A stretch of DNA of 64,000 bases from Serratia marcescens. GTDB taxonomy: Bacteria; Pseudomonadota; Gammaproteobacteria; Enterobacterales; Enterobacteriaceae. Position 1 is the stretch's first letter; every line of letters starts with the position of its first letter. The notes under the pieces were generated by a model. The model was not told the DNA's origin. It worked only from the letters and a program-made list of their open reading frames with translations, and made no database searches. Positions 35,002 to 44,191 of the stretch are shown piece after piece. The stretch is from positions 1,488,001-1,552,000 of the forward strand of contig NZ_JARVZZ010000001.1 in NCBI RefSeq assembly GCF_029846115.1, given 5' to 3'. The position numbers were made by a program, and so were the translations under genes.

Positions 35002-36138
35002 ATGAGAAAAAATACAACGCCAATATTCATTGGCGGCGTCTTGCTGTCGGCGTTATCCGCTGGCGCACAGGCCGAGATCACCATTCTGGATAAAAACCCG
35101 CAAAGCAATGTGTTGCTGGCGCCGCTCAGTGTAAAAGTGGGCGGCAGCATTCGCCCCGAGTGGATCTTCAATAACGGCCCTGAGCCGGGCTATGACAAAA
35201 ACGGCCACGACGGCGGCACGCGTTTTCGCTTCAGCGGCGACTATGCGCTGACGCAGGACACCTCGATCATCGGCTATTACGAGTGGGGCGTCGATCTGGC
35301 GCACGCGCTCAGCTGGGACGGGCACTATAACGAAGACGGCAAGCGCGACTATCAGCGCCAGCTGTACGCCGGTTTCAAAGACGATCGTTACGGCACCCTG
35401 ACCTACGGCCATCAATACGGCATCTATTATTCGGTGGTCGGCATCAAAAGCGACGTCTGGGATAACGATGGCCATGCGGGCGGCACCGGCATCGGTATTT
35501 CCGGCGACTACGACGGCGGCAATAAACCGAAAAACAGCATCAAGTACACCAATGATTTCGGGCCGGTAACGCTGTACGCCAACTATTTATTGCCGGAAGA
35601 CGATCTGCACACCGCGGATAACCTGATTTATCGCCGCAAGGGCGGTGGCGGGTTGGGCTTCGATTACAAGGTGACGAAAGATTTTACCTTCAGCGCGGCC
35701 TACAGTTATACCGACGCGAAGATCAAAGACAATCTGTACAGCGAAAAGGATTATCACCAGCAGCTGTCCGGCACCGCGTTAACCTGGCAGCCGAACAACT
35801 GGTACATCGTCGGCACCGCCAGCTATTACAAAGACTATGTGCCGAGCACCCGCCAGCGCACGCTGTCGCACTTCTTCGCCGGTGACGGCTACGGGCTGGA
35901 AGGCTTTGTCGGTTACACCTTCAATATCGACAAGCCGTTCCTCAAATCGATCCAGCCTTACGTGGCGGCGGACTCGCTGCGGCTGAAGGGTGACGAGGCG
36001 TATCACGCCAACCACGTTTACCTCGGCGCGGGCACCACCATCGGTTACGGTCTGTCGGTGTATGTGGAGCGCACGCTGGCCAACAGCAGCGACAACGAGC
36101 CGGACTCCACCTGGATTACGGTGTTCTACGACTTCTGA
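35002..36138 (+). CDS. Outer-membrane porin, gram-negative porin superfamily
   Basis: A 378-residue precursor with a signal peptide ending SAGAQA. The mature part shows repeated amphipathic strands (TRFRFSGDYALTQDTSIIGYYE, GTLTYGHQYGIYYSVVGI, KNSIKYTNDFGPVTLYANYL) and ends in the aromatic strand WITVFYDF needed for BAM recognition. It is longer and more divergent than OmpC and the porin at 17927-19009. It may serve uptake of the substrates handled by the preceding operon, but a strong terminator separates them. Confidence 0.82.
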   Translation: MRKNTTPIFIGGVLLSALSAGAQAEITILDKNPQSNVLLAPLSVKVGGSIRPEWIFNNGPEPGYDKNGHDGGTRFRFSGDYALTQDTSIIGYYEWGVDLAHALSWDGHYNEDGKRDYQRQLYAGFKDDRYGTLTYGHQYGIYYSVVGIKSDVWDNDGHAGGTGIGISGDYDGGNKPKNSIKYTNDFGPVTLYANYLLPEDDLHTADNLIYRRKGGGGLGFDYKVTKDFTFSAAYSYTDAKIKDNLYSEKDYHQQLSGTALTWQPNNWYIVGTASYYKDYVPSTRQRTLSHFFAGDGYGLEGFVGYTFNIDKPFLKSIQPYVAADSLRLKGDEAYHANHVYLGAGTTIGYGLSVYVERTLANSSDNEPDSTWITVFYDF

Positions 36139-36153
36139 TTCTCACCTGCTTCA

Positions 36154-36177
36154 AGCCGGCGCCTGCGCCGGCTTTTT
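36154..36177. terminator. Terminator between porin and AraC genes
   Basis: AGCCGGCG-CCTG-CGCCGGCT followed by TTTT on the plus strand, 15 bp after the porin stop and abutting the convergent AraC stop; probably bidirectional. Confidence 0.88.
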
Positions 36178-36998
36178 CACATGGTGATTGCGCCGCCCAG
36201 GGTCTCTCCAGAGGCGTTGCGCTCCGCCAGGTAGCGCGCCGGCGGTTTGCCTACCGCCTTTCTGAACATGGTGACGAAGCCGCTGGCGCTCTCGTAGCCC
36301 AGATCCAGCGCCACCGTCTGTACGCTCTCGCCCTGCGTCAGGCGCTGCAGCGCCAGCATCACGTGCAGCTGGCGCCGCCAGTGGCCGAAGCTCATGCCCA
36401 TCTGCTGTTGCAAGGTGCGGCTGAGGGAGCGCTCGCTCATGCCGATGCGCTGCGCCCACTGCCCGAGGGTGGATTTGTCCGCCGGGCTGCTCAGCATGCC
36501 TTCGGTCAACTGCCGAATGCGCGCGTCGTCGGACACCGGCAGGTGCAGATTCTCGATCGGCGCGGCCGCCAGCTGGTCCAGCAGTACCGCAGTCAGGCGC
36601 CCCTCGGCGCCCTGTTCGTCGTAGAGCGGCTCGAAGGTGCTGGCCTGCAGCAGCAGCTCGCGCAGCAGCGGCGAGACCGACAGCGTGCAGCAGTTTTGCG
36701 GCAGACCGGCGGCGGCATGTTGATCGACGAACAGGCAGTAGGCTTCGGTGGAGCCGGCGCCTTGGGCGTTGTGCAACACGTTGCCCGGCATCCACAGCGC
36801 GCACTGCGGCGGCACCAGCCACAGCCCGTTTTCCACTTCGCAGCGGATCATGCCGCGTACCGTATAGATCAACTGCGCCTTCTGGTGGCGGTGCGGCTCG
36901 ACTTCCCAATCCTGCTCAAGGGTCGAACCTTGCAGGGCAAACAGCGGACGCGGCACCTGATCGATATCCAGACAGTGACGGGGGATCTGTACTTTCAT
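36177..36998 (-). CDS. AraC-family regulator with cupin sensor
   Basis: The start at 36998 (MKVQIPRHCLDID) gives 273 residues; a longer frame was rejected. Residues ~25-110 form a cupin-like sensor (HRHQKAQLIYTVRGMIRCEV, LVPPQCALWMPGNVLHNAQG). The last ~100 residues hold two HTH motifs (LGQWAQRIGMSERSLSRTLQ and TVALDLGYESASGFVTMFRK, then GKPPARYLA). A small palindrome GAGAA-CAA-TTCTC sits at its start and could be an autoregulatory site. It diverges from a small unknown gene. Similar proteins (YdiP/NimR-like) often control an adjacent efflux gene; none is seen here. Confidence 0.83.
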   Translation of the reverse strand: MKVQIPRHCLDIDQVPRPLFALQGSTLEQDWEVEPHRHQKAQLIYTVRGMIRCEVENGLWLVPPQCALWMPGNVLHNAQGAGSTEAYCLFVDQHAAAGLPQNCCTLSVSPLLRELLLQASTFEPLYDEQGAEGRLTAVLLDQLAAAPIENLHLPVSDDARIRQLTEGMLSSPADKSTLGQWAQRIGMSERSLSRTLQQQMGMSFGHWRRQLHVMLALQRLTQGESVQTVALDLGYESASGFVTMFRKAVGKPPARYLAERNASGETLGGAITM

Positions 36999-37118
36999 GA
37001 GAACAATTCTCAATTTGGCGGAATTGAAAAGTATTATGTCCTGATTGCGCAATGTGGTCTAGCGCCGGTGCCGATAAAGTAAGCGCCAGTCCTAAACCAT
37101 TTCGTGAGGAAACTGATT

Positions 37119-37496
37119 ATGTCATTGGATACCGCCGATTTTCCGCTGGTATGGATGCGCCAAAACGGGCGCGATACCCAGGCCGAGCTGGCCGAATTCA
37201 GCGCGCTGCTGGCGCGCGCCGAACCCTTTGTCCTGATGACCGACCGCAGCGTCGGCGATGAAGAACAAGAACATGACCGCGATGCCCGCACCCAGGTCGC
37301 GCTGTGGAAGCGCGATAACCGCGAGGCGCTGAAGCTGTGGGTGAAAGGCATGATCATGCTGGAACCGGACGACGCCAAACGCGCGGCGGCGGAAGAATTC
37401 GCCGAATACGGCGCCAAGTTCTGGGGCTATCCGGTGCTGGTGGCCGCCGATGAAGCCGCAGGGCGGGTATTGGCGCAGACGTTATTGTTAAAATAA
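37119..37496 (+). CDS. Conserved small cytosolic protein of unknown function
   Basis: The ATG at 37119 has GAGG eight bases before it; a GTG further upstream was not used. The 125-residue product (SLDTADFPLVWMRQNGRDTQ, then an acidic EEQEHDRDARTQVALWKRDN and AAAEEFAEYGAKFWGYPVLV) is soluble, helical and lacks a signal. I do not recognise a domain. It lies ten bp before a Rob-like regulator gene and is probably cotranscribed with it. Confidence 0.7.
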   Translation: MSLDTADFPLVWMRQNGRDTQAELAEFSALLARAEPFVLMTDRSVGDEEQEHDRDARTQVALWKRDNREALKLWVKGMIMLEPDDAKRAAAEEFAEYGAKFWGYPVLVAADEAAGRVLAQTLLLK

Positions 37497-37506
37497 GGGG
37501 AATACC

Positions 37507-38382
37507 ATGCACCAGCAACAGGTGATTGAACAGCTGCTGGCCTGGATCGAGCAGAGCCTGGATCAGCCGCTGACGCTGGACGACATTGCCGCCAAGTCCG
37601 GCTACTCCAAGTGGCATTTGCAGCGAATGTTCAAGCAGCATACCGGCCATATTCTCGGCACTTACGCCCGTCGCAGAAGGCTGACCGCCGCCGCGCGCGA
37701 ACTGCGCCTGACCGGCACCAGCGTGGCCTGCATCGCCGATACTTACCAGTTCGATTCGCAGCAGACCTTCACCCGTTGCTTCCGCAAGCAGTTCGGTCTG
37801 CCGCCGGCCAGCTATCGCCGCAGCCAGGATTGGTCGAGCTACGGTCTGCAGCCGCCGCTGCGGCTGACCGAAACGCCGTTGCCGCAGGCCGATATCGTGA
37901 CGCTGCCCGCCATGCAGCTGGTGGGCAACACCCAGCGTCGCAGCTTTACGCTGGGGCAGCTGGCGGCTTCCAAGTGCGAGCTGCGCCGCCACGCCTGGCG
38001 GCAACTGCTGCAGCCGCAGGCGCTGCCGGAGGTGGTATACGGCCTCACCAGTCTGGAGGTTGACAGGCAACGCCGGGGTAACCCGCGCATGGCCTATACC
38101 GCCGCTCTGCCGGACGAAGGGGCGATGGGGGAGCGGGTGACTATCGAACAGGGGGAGTATGCCCGTTTCACCTATCAAGGGCAGGCGGAAGGGTTACAAA
38201 ACTTTATCGCGCGGCTGTATGACACCGCGATGCCGCAGATGAACGCCGTCCGCCGGCCGGGGCAGGATATCGAGCGTTTCTACCCAGCGCAGGAGGGCAG
38301 CTGCCCGCTTGGCGGCGCGGCGATCCGCTGCGAGTATCTGATCCCTATCCGGCGGGTGGAAGCGTTGGCCGCCGCCGGTTAG
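37507..38382 (+). CDS. Rob-like AraC-family regulator with GyrI-like domain
   Basis: 291 residues, the same architecture and length as E. coli Rob: an N-terminal double HTH (LTLDDIAAKSGYSKWHLQRM, YQFDSQQTFTRCFRKQFG, PPASYRRS) and a C-terminal GyrI-like ligand domain ending in GQDIERFYP and CEYLIPIRR. Rob-type proteins activate efflux and stress genes and sense bile salts or fatty acids. The neighbours (small unknown gene, ldtB) are not those of rob in E. coli, so I read it as a Rob paralogue rather than rob itself; the call of which is uncertain. Confidence 0.82.
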   Translation: MHQQQVIEQLLAWIEQSLDQPLTLDDIAAKSGYSKWHLQRMFKQHTGHILGTYARRRRLTAAARELRLTGTSVACIADTYQFDSQQTFTRCFRKQFGLPPASYRRSQDWSSYGLQPPLRLTETPLPQADIVTLPAMQLVGNTQRRSFTLGQLAASKCELRRHAWRQLLQPQALPEVVYGLTSLEVDRQRRGNPRMAYTAALPDEGAMGERVTIEQGEYARFTYQGQAEGLQNFIARLYDTAMPQMNAVRRPGQDIERFYPAQEGSCPLGGAAIRCEYLIPIRRVEALAAAG

Positions 38383-38614
38383 GCGGCGGTTCTCGCAAAA
38401 AATCGCCATCATGGCGCGTCAGGTTACAAAAAATTGCGATATTACATCGGTAATGGTTCACACTTTGATTGATGTGCACATATAATGCGCATCCGGTCAA
38501 ATCCCCCTGGCTTTTCAGGCCGCAGCGCCGTTGGCTGCCGGCTGAAATTCATCGGGGCAAGGTGGCCGTAGAAACCGATATCCCTAATCGCCAGTGGCCT
38601 TGACCAACACGAAG
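38383..38614 (+). promoter_or_regulatory. Promoter region of ldtB
   Basis: A TATAAT -10 box near 38482 has TTCACA as a possible -35 box 18 bp upstream. The rest of the 230-bp gap holds no ORF with a site. Confidence 0.45.
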
Positions 38615-39535
38615 ATGAAAATGAGCATTCGCGCGTTATTAACCCTGTTTACGGCACTGGTTGCATTCAGCCAGGCTGCCTTCGCCGTCGTCTACCCGCT
38701 GCCGCCAAAAGACAGCCGTTTGGTGGGCGAGAATATCCAAATCACCGTACCGGAAGACAGCAAACTGCCGCTGGAAAGCTTTGCCGCCCAGTATCAGATG
38801 GGGCTGAGCAACATGCTGGAGGCCAACCCGGGCGTGGATCCGTTCCTGCCAAAGGCCGGCAGCACCCTGACCATTCCGCAGCAGTTGATCCTGCCGGACG
38901 CGCCGCGTGAAGGCATCATCATCAACAGCGCCGAGATGCGTCTGTACTACTACCCGAAAGGGTCCAACACCGTGGTGGTGCTGCCGATCGGCATCGGCCA
39001 GCTGGGTAAAGACACCCCGCTGAACTGGACCACCACCGTGCAGCGCAAGAAAGACGGCCCGACCTGGACGCCGACCGCCAAGATGCGCGCCGAATACGCG
39101 GCCGACGGTGAAATCCTGCCTGCGGTGTTCCCGGCCGGCCCGGACAACCCGATGGGGCTGTATGCGCTGTATGTCGGCCGCCTGTACGCCATCCACGGCA
39201 CCAACGCCAACTTCGGCATCGGCCTGCGCGTGAGCCACGGCTGCGTGCGTCTGCGCGCCGACGACATCAAGTACCTGTTCGATAACGTGCCGGTCGGCAC
39301 CCGCGTGCAGTTCATCAACGAACCGATGAAAGCCACCGTCGAACCGGACGGCTCGCGCTACGTGGAAGTGCACAACCCGCTGTCGGCCAACGAAGAGCAG
39401 CTGCAATCGAAAGATCCGGTGCCGCTGACCATTTCCGCGCCGGTCGGCAAAGTGCTGATGGACGCCGGCGTCAACCAGAGCGAAGTGGACGCGGCGATCA
39501 AAGCCCGTTCCGGTATGCCGGTGAAAGTGAACTGA
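38615..39535 (+). CDS. ldtB: L,D-transpeptidase YbiS/LdtB
   Basis: A periplasmic enzyme that attaches Braun lipoprotein to peptidoglycan. From ATG 38615 the product begins [12 protein letters not shown], aligning with E. coli YbiS; the signal peptide ends AFA. A LysM-like segment ([19 protein letters not shown]) precedes the YkuD catalytic domain with [12 protein letters not shown] and SHGCVRLR, where Cys210 is the nucleophile. Nearly all of the catalytic domain matches YbiS from memory. It ends at a strong terminator. Confidence 0.93.
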   Translation: MKMSIRALLTLFTALVAFSQAAFAVVYPLPPKDSRLVGENIQITVPEDSKLPLESFAAQYQMGLSNMLEANPGVDPFLPKAGSTLTIPQQLILPDAPREGIIINSAEMRLYYYPKGSNTVVVLPIGIGQLGKDTPLNWTTTVQRKKDGPTWTPTAKMRAEYAADGEILPAVFPAGPDNPMGLYALYVGRLYAIHGTNANFGIGLRVSHGCVRLRADDIKYLFDNVPVGTRVQFINEPMKATVEPDGSRYVEVHNPLSANEEQLQSKDPVPLTISAPVGKVLMDAGVNQSEVDAAIKARSGMPVKVN

Positions 39536-39564
39536 TTGCCTCCGGCCTCAGTGAAAATGCCAAG

Positions 39565-39589
39565 AAGACGCCTGCGGGCGTCTTTTTTT
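39565..39589 (+). terminator. Terminator of ldtB
   Basis: AAGACGCC-TGCG-GGCGTCTT followed by TTTTT, 29 bp after the stop. Confidence 0.92.
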
Positions 39590-39798
39590 ATGCCCGTAAA
39601 ACATGCAAAACATGCTGTTGCGTGTGCGTGCGCAATGATGCCCTCAACGTTGCACAGCAAGAAATCATGATGCGCGCCATCATGCAAATCGGGTTTCTCA
39701 TGGTGGTCATCATCGACGTTTGAGGTGATGCTGACGGGAAGGAATGCTCTGGAAAAGCATTTCACTAAGTGCTATGTTTTTACGGGAAACTCATCGCA

Positions 39799-40179
39799 AT
39801 GCGTACATTTAAAACTCGCTGGTTTAGCAAGAAGGCTCAGGCGCACGGCATTACCGATAAGGCATTATGTCGGGCGGTACACGATGTACAACGGGGTTTG
39901 GCTGTGGATTTAGGCGGTGGTGTATTTAAAAAACGTCTTAATCACAATCGGGACCGCGCGTTGGTATTAGCGAAAAACGGTCGGCATTGGGTGTATGTTT
40001 TTTTGTTTGCCAAGCAGGTCCAGGCCAATATCTCTGGGGCGGAATTGCAAGCTTTTCGCAAGTTGGCGGTGCATTTTGGCGCGTTGAGCGACGAAATGCT
40101 CCAATCCTTGGTCGTGAAGAACGAATGGATGGAGATTTGCCATGAAGAAGGAAAAAACGTTTCGGAGTCCGGCCTTTGA
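39799..40179 (+). CDS. RelE/HigB-type toxin (COG4737-like)
   Basis: From ATG 39799 the 126-residue product begins MRTFKTRWFSKKAQAHGITD, then LCRAVHDVQRGLAVDLGGGVF, KKRL, HWVYVFLFAKQ and ELQAFRKLAVHFG. These blocks match RelE-like toxins that inhibit translation. The usual GQGKRGGxRT loop before the YxFLF strand is replaced by a shorter NHNRDRALVLAKNG, so activity may differ. The 3' end overlaps the antitoxin gene by 38 bp, a longer overlap than usual. Confidence 0.8.
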   Translation: MRTFKTRWFSKKAQAHGITDKALCRAVHDVQRGLAVDLGGGVFKKRLNHNRDRALVLAKNGRHWVYVFLFAKQVQANISGAELQAFRKLAVHFGALSDEMLQSLVVKNEWMEICHEEGKNVSESGL

Positions 40180-40465
40180 GGCGATTCACAGCGCGGCTGA
40201 AGGATTGCATCGTACTGGCGCCATTTCTCTGGAAACCCTACGTAGTTTCGACGAGTCTTGCCTTGCTCCGGTCGAGATGTTGCAGCCCCAGGAGATCAAA
40301 GCGTTGCGCGAGCAGTTACGTTTAAGCCAACCGGTTTTTGCCCGTTATCTGAATACCAGCGTGTCGACCGTACAGAAATGGGAAACGGGGGTGAAGCGGC
40401 CGGGGGGCGTGTCGCTTAAGCTGCTTTCGATCGTACGCAAGCACGGGCTTGAGGTCTTGTTGTAG
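40142..40465 (+). CDS. XRE-family antitoxin of the RelE/HigB pair
   Basis: A 107-residue antitoxin with GGAG seven bases upstream. The HTH is in the C-terminal half (LREQLRLSQPVFARYLNTSV, STVQKWETGVKRPGGVSLKL), as in HigA-2/MqsA-like antitoxins; the N-terminal ~50 residues should bind the toxin. The start lies inside the toxin gene, so the two are translationally linked. Confidence 0.85.
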   Translation: MKKEKTFRSPAFEAIHSAAEGLHRTGAISLETLRSFDESCLAPVEMLQPQEIKALREQLRLSQPVFARYLNTSVSTVQKWETGVKRPGGVSLKLLSIVRKHGLEVLL

Positions 40466-40709
40466 TGACCGTTTGGGCTGTCACTATTATCACATTATCC
40501 CCTCTGGCTTTGATTCTCTGAAATGCCCGCATCGCAATTATTCCAATAAAAACTATCGCTAATTAATAAGTTATATCTTCTCCGTTATCGCCTGCCATTG
40601 AAAAAATTCTCGCAAAAAATCCACACTGTGAAAATAAGATCACACAAGCGTAACAAAAGGTAAACAAACCCCTCCTATATTGGCTGCTTCGCTTTTGGGA
40701 GGGAGTGTC

Positions 40710-41117
40710 ATGCGTAACTGGAACGAACCGAAAAAGAATAAAGCGCACATCGAGCTGATCCCGATGATCGACGTGATGATGTTTTTATTGGTGTTTTTCG
40801 TCTTGATTAGCCTGAACGTCATTCCGGCGCTCGGGCTGAAAACGCAGCTGCCGTCTGCCGGCAGCGCGCAGCAGCTGAAACCGCAGAAGAAAGCGATCAT
40901 CACGCTGGGGGCCGACGAACAGCTGCAGCTGGATGGCCAACCGATCGCGCTCGGCGCGTTGGTCAACACGCTGAAGCAACAGCAGCAGGCTAACCAGACC
41001 ACCACCATCATCGTCAACAGCGACAAGGGCGTGGCGGTTGAGCGGCTGGTGGCGGTCATGGACAACCTGCGCCAGGGCGGTTTCTTTTCCGTCTCCATCG
41101 CGACACGGAAGCTGTGA
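40710..41117 (+). CDS. ExbD-family proton-channel subunit
   Basis: A 135-residue protein with GGGAGG upstream. One membrane helix (IPMIDVMMFLLVFFVLISLN) carries the conserved channel Asp in PMIDVMMFLLVFF; a periplasmic domain follows. With ExbB (44192-44842) it converts proton flow into motion of the TonB protein in the next gene. It leads a five-gene operon. Confidence 0.9.
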   Translation: MRNWNEPKKNKAHIELIPMIDVMMFLLVFFVLISLNVIPALGLKTQLPSAGSAQQLKPQKKAIITLGADEQLQLDGQPIALGALVNTLKQQQQANQTTTIIVNSDKGVAVERLVAVMDNLRQGGFFSVSIATRKL

Positions 41118-41118
41118 C

Positions 41119-41865
41119 ATGTATCTGCTCTATCGCTCACGTCATCTTTTCAGCTGGCTGCCGGCGCTGATTGTCGCCGGTTGCCTGCTGTTCGCCAGCC
41201 AGCAGGCGGCGCTGAAGATCCAACCGCGCTACGACGAAACCGCCATCGAACTGGCGCTGGTGGAGCCTGAACCGGCGCCTGAACCCCAACCGGAAACGCC
41301 GCCGGAACCCCTGCCCGAACCGCCGCCGCCCGAGCCGGAGCCACTCCCCGAACCGGTGGTGCCGGCGCCGGAGCCGATCGTAGAAGCCAAGCCGGTGCCG
41401 AAACCGCAGCCGAAACCCAAACCCAAACCGGTGAAAGAGAAAGCCAAACCGGTAGAGAAGCCTAAACCGACGCCGGCGCCTGCCGCCCCGCGTGCGCTGG
41501 TCAGCAAACCGGCGGCGCAGCCCGCACCGGCCGCCCCGGCTGCGCCGAAGGTGAACGCACAGGCGATTGAAAACGGCTATCTGCTGGCCTTGCGCCGCGA
41601 GCTGGAACAGCGCAAGCGCTACCCCAGCGGGCGCCAGGCTTCGCTCGAGCGCCCGCAGGGCAACGTCGAAGTGTGGCTGGAAGTCGATCGCAGCGGGCGG
41701 GTGCTCTCTTCCGGCATCGCCAACAAAGCCGCCAGCATGTTGCTGAACCGCGCGGCGATGAGCAGCCTGCAAAGCATCAGTTCAGTAAAGCCGTTCCCGA
41801 GCGAGGCATTCGCCGGGCAAACAACCAAAAGATTTACCGCAACGTTCAATTATCAGGCGCCTTAG
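41119..41865 (+). CDS. TonB-family energy transducer
   Basis: 248 residues, starting one base after the ExbD stop. An N-terminal membrane anchor (WLPALIVAGCLLFASQQA) is followed by a long Pro/Glu/Lys-rich spacer (residues ~45-130, EPEPAPEPQPETPPEP then KPQPKPKPKPVKEK) and a C-terminal TonB domain (YLLALRRELEQRKRYPSGRQ, VEVWLEVDRSGRVLSSGI). It spans the periplasm to reach the receptor encoded next. Its presence with its own ExbB/ExbD points to a dedicated system beside the housekeeping TonB. Confidence 0.9.
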   Translation: MYLLYRSRHLFSWLPALIVAGCLLFASQQAALKIQPRYDETAIELALVEPEPAPEPQPETPPEPLPEPPPPEPEPLPEPVVPAPEPIVEAKPVPKPQPKPKPKPVKEKAKPVEKPKPTPAPAAPRALVSKPAAQPAPAAPAAPKVNAQAIENGYLLALRRELEQRKRYPSGRQASLERPQGNVEVWLEVDRSGRVLSSGIANKAASMLLNRAAMSSLQSISSVKPFPSEAFAGQTTKRFTATFNYQAP

Positions 41866-41904
41866 CGCAAGGGTTAATCGTTTGATTTTTATGGGATGCA
41901 CACA

Positions 41905-44145
41905 ATGAAATCGTTTAATCGTTCTGGGATCTATCTGGCGGTGATGTCGGCGATGCTGCCGGGCACCGCGCTGGCGGCCGACGCCACCGATGTCGGCACC
42001 ATCAGCGTCAAGGGGCAGTCGCTCGGCGGCGGCATGATGGTGCAGGATGACAGCGCCAAGGCGCGCTCCACCGTCACCAAAGAGGCGATGGAAAAAATGC
42101 CGGCGGCGGGCAACGCCATCGATAAGCTGAAATACACGCCGGGCCTGAACGTCAACAGCAACGACGCCAGTGGCCTGAGCGGCGTGGACTACACCATGCG
42201 CGGTATGAACTCGGATCAGATCGGCCTGTCGATGGACGGCATTCCGATCAACGACTCCGGCAACTACGCGGTGTACCCGAACCTGCTGGGCGATGCGGAA
42301 AACCTGGAGGAGGTGTTCGTCACCCAGGGCTCCTCCGAAGCGGATGGCCCGCACATCGGTTCCAGCGGCGGCAACATTGGCCTGGTGACGCGCCGCCCGG
42401 CGAAAGACTTCGGCGGTTTCCTCAAGCAGACGCTGGGCAGCAATAACCTGAGCAAAACCTTTGCCCGCCTGGAGACCGGCGAGTACAACGGCTTCAGCAA
42501 CTGGATATCTTATTCGCACACCGAGGCGAAGAAATGGCGCGGTGAAGGGCGCCTGTACTCCGACAAGTTCGAAATGAACTCGCTGTACGAAGACGGCAAC
42601 GGCAACAGCAGCAACCTGATCATGAAGTACAACCGCCAGAACAACACCAACTACAACACCCTGAGCAAGGCGCAGTTCCAAAACGATGGCCGTGATACCG
42701 ACTACGCCACCACGCCGGAGTACAACAGCAAAGGGCAGTTGAACAAGTACTACAAGATCGAGCGCAACCCGTTCGAAACCTTCACTCTGTCGTTCAGCCA
42801 GAAGCTGCAGTTGCGCGACAACCTGTCGCTGACTCTGCAACCGTATTACTACTGGGGCAACGGCGGCAGCTTCAACGGCCAGACGGCGTCGGTGCTGTCC
42901 AGCACCTCCAGCAAGGCCGGGCAGTATGACCTCAGCAATCTGCAGTCCAATACCTATTACCGCCCGTCGTGGACCCAAACCTGGCGGCCGGGTATCACTA
43001 CCAAGCTGAAGTGGGACATCAACGATCAGCACAGCCTGGACATCGGTTACTGGTACGAGCGCGCGCGCCAGCTGCAGACCCAACCGTTCATCAGCATCAA
43101 AGATGATGGCAATCCGGCGCAAATCTCGGGTAAACCGGGCGGTTCCGATCAGGTGAAGGACGCCAACGGCAATACGGTGCAGGGGCGCAATCAGTACACC
43201 ATCACCCCGGCGCAGAAGGTGTGGCTGCAGGATACCTGGTTCGCCACGCCGGACTGGACCTTCGTCGGTGGGTTAGCCTATCAATACGTTGAGCGCAAGG
43301 GACAGCGGTACGGCAGCCTGACCGAGCGGCCGGACAGCAAAAACGCCACTTACCATGAGTTCCTGCCGAACTTCAGCGCCAGTTATAAGGTGAATCAGGA
43401 AAATCAGGTGTTCTACAACCTGACGCGCAACATGCGCACGCCGCCGAACTACGTGCTGTACAACGCCGGAGACTCGCTCAGCACCAAGCCGGAACTGAGT
43501 TGGAACCATGAATTGGGCTGGCGTTTCCAGCAGGAAGACATGCTGCTGAGCGCCACGCTGTTCTACATGCGTTACAGCGATCGCCAAATCTCCACCACCA
43601 ACTCGTCGGGCGACTACGAGATGATGAACATCGGCAACGTGGAGAACAAAGGGCTGGAGCTGGAGTGGAGCGGCCAGTTGCCGCATAACTTCAACTACTA
43701 CACCTCTTATACCTACACCGAATCGAAGCAGAAGAGCGACATCGTCAGCAACGGGTTGCCACTGCCGACCTCCGGCAAAGAGGTGCCGAACGTGCCGAAA
43801 AACCTGCTGAACATGACGCTGGGTTATGACGACGGGCGGTATTACGGCAGCGTCAGCGGCAAGTACGTCAGTTCGTTCTACGGCGATCTGACTAACGACG
43901 AGAAGATCGGCGGCCGGACGGTGTTCGATCTGGCGGCGGGCGTGCATCTGCCGGTGGACAAGAAAATCGTCAAGAGCGCCGCGCTGCGTTTTGGCATCAG
44001 CAACCTGTTTGACAAGGAATACCTGACCTCGGCGCGCACCACCACCTTCAACGCGGCGCCTTACGGCGGCGTGAAGGCCAGCACGCCGTATTACAACGTC
44101 GGCGAAGAACGCACCTTCAGCGTCTCGTTGGAAGCCACCTTTTAA
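41905..44145 (+). CDS. TonB-dependent outer-membrane receptor
   Basis: About 746 residues. A signal peptide ends TALAAD, followed by a TonB-box-like DVGTISVKG, the plug domain (YTMRGMNSDQIGLSMDGIPI) and a 22-strand barrel that ends FSVSLEATF. The central part of the barrel (NPFETFTLSFSQKLQLRDNL) and the late strand NLFDKEYL are typical. The start at 41905 has GGGA at good distance; 41896 is an alternative. The ligand is unknown; no siderophore or haem genes are next to it. It is cotranscribed with exbD-tonB before it and exbB after it. Confidence 0.9.
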   Translation: MKSFNRSGIYLAVMSAMLPGTALAADATDVGTISVKGQSLGGGMMVQDDSAKARSTVTKEAMEKMPAAGNAIDKLKYTPGLNVNSNDASGLSGVDYTMRGMNSDQIGLSMDGIPINDSGNYAVYPNLLGDAENLEEVFVTQGSSEADGPHIGSSGGNIGLVTRRPAKDFGGFLKQTLGSNNLSKTFARLETGEYNGFSNWISYSHTEAKKWRGEGRLYSDKFEMNSLYEDGNGNSSNLIMKYNRQNNTNYNTLSKAQFQNDGRDTDYATTPEYNSKGQLNKYYKIERNPFETFTLSFSQKLQLRDNLSLTLQPYYYWGNGGSFNGQTASVLSSTSSKAGQYDLSNLQSNTYYRPSWTQTWRPGITTKLKWDINDQHSLDIGYWYERARQLQTQPFISIKDDGNPAQISGKPGGSDQVKDANGNTVQGRNQYTITPAQKVWLQDTWFATPDWTFVGGLAYQYVERKGQRYGSLTERPDSKNATYHEFLPNFSASYKVNQENQVFYNLTRNMRTPPNYVLYNAGDSLSTKPELSWNHELGWRFQQEDMLLSATLFYMRYSDRQISTTNSSGDYEMMNIGNVENKGLELEWSGQLPHNFNYYTSYTYTESKQKSDIVSNGLPLPTSGKEVPNVPKNLLNMTLGYDDGRYYGSVSGKYVSSFYGDLTNDEKIGGRTVFDLAAGVHLPVDKKIVKSAALRFGISNLFDKEYLTSARTTTFNAAPYGGVKASTPYYNVGEERTFSVSLEATF

Positions 44146-44191
44146 CTGAATACCCCGTCGCCTGCCGGGCGGCGGGGAAGAGGAACTCTGT

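Noticed and set aside
39358..39765. Minus-strand frame over the end of ldtB and its terminator
   Set aside because: It runs through the ldtB coding end and the strong terminator, has no ribosome site and no recognisable motif.
40627..40644. CRP-like site TGTGA...TCACA before the ExbD gene
   Set aside because: The spacer is 8 bp instead of 6, so it does not fit the CRP consensus.
41266..41520. Repetitive Pro/Glu/Lys-coding DNA in the TonB gene as a possible satellite or phase-variable tract
   Set aside because: It is the normal periplasmic spacer of TonB proteins, without exact repeat units.
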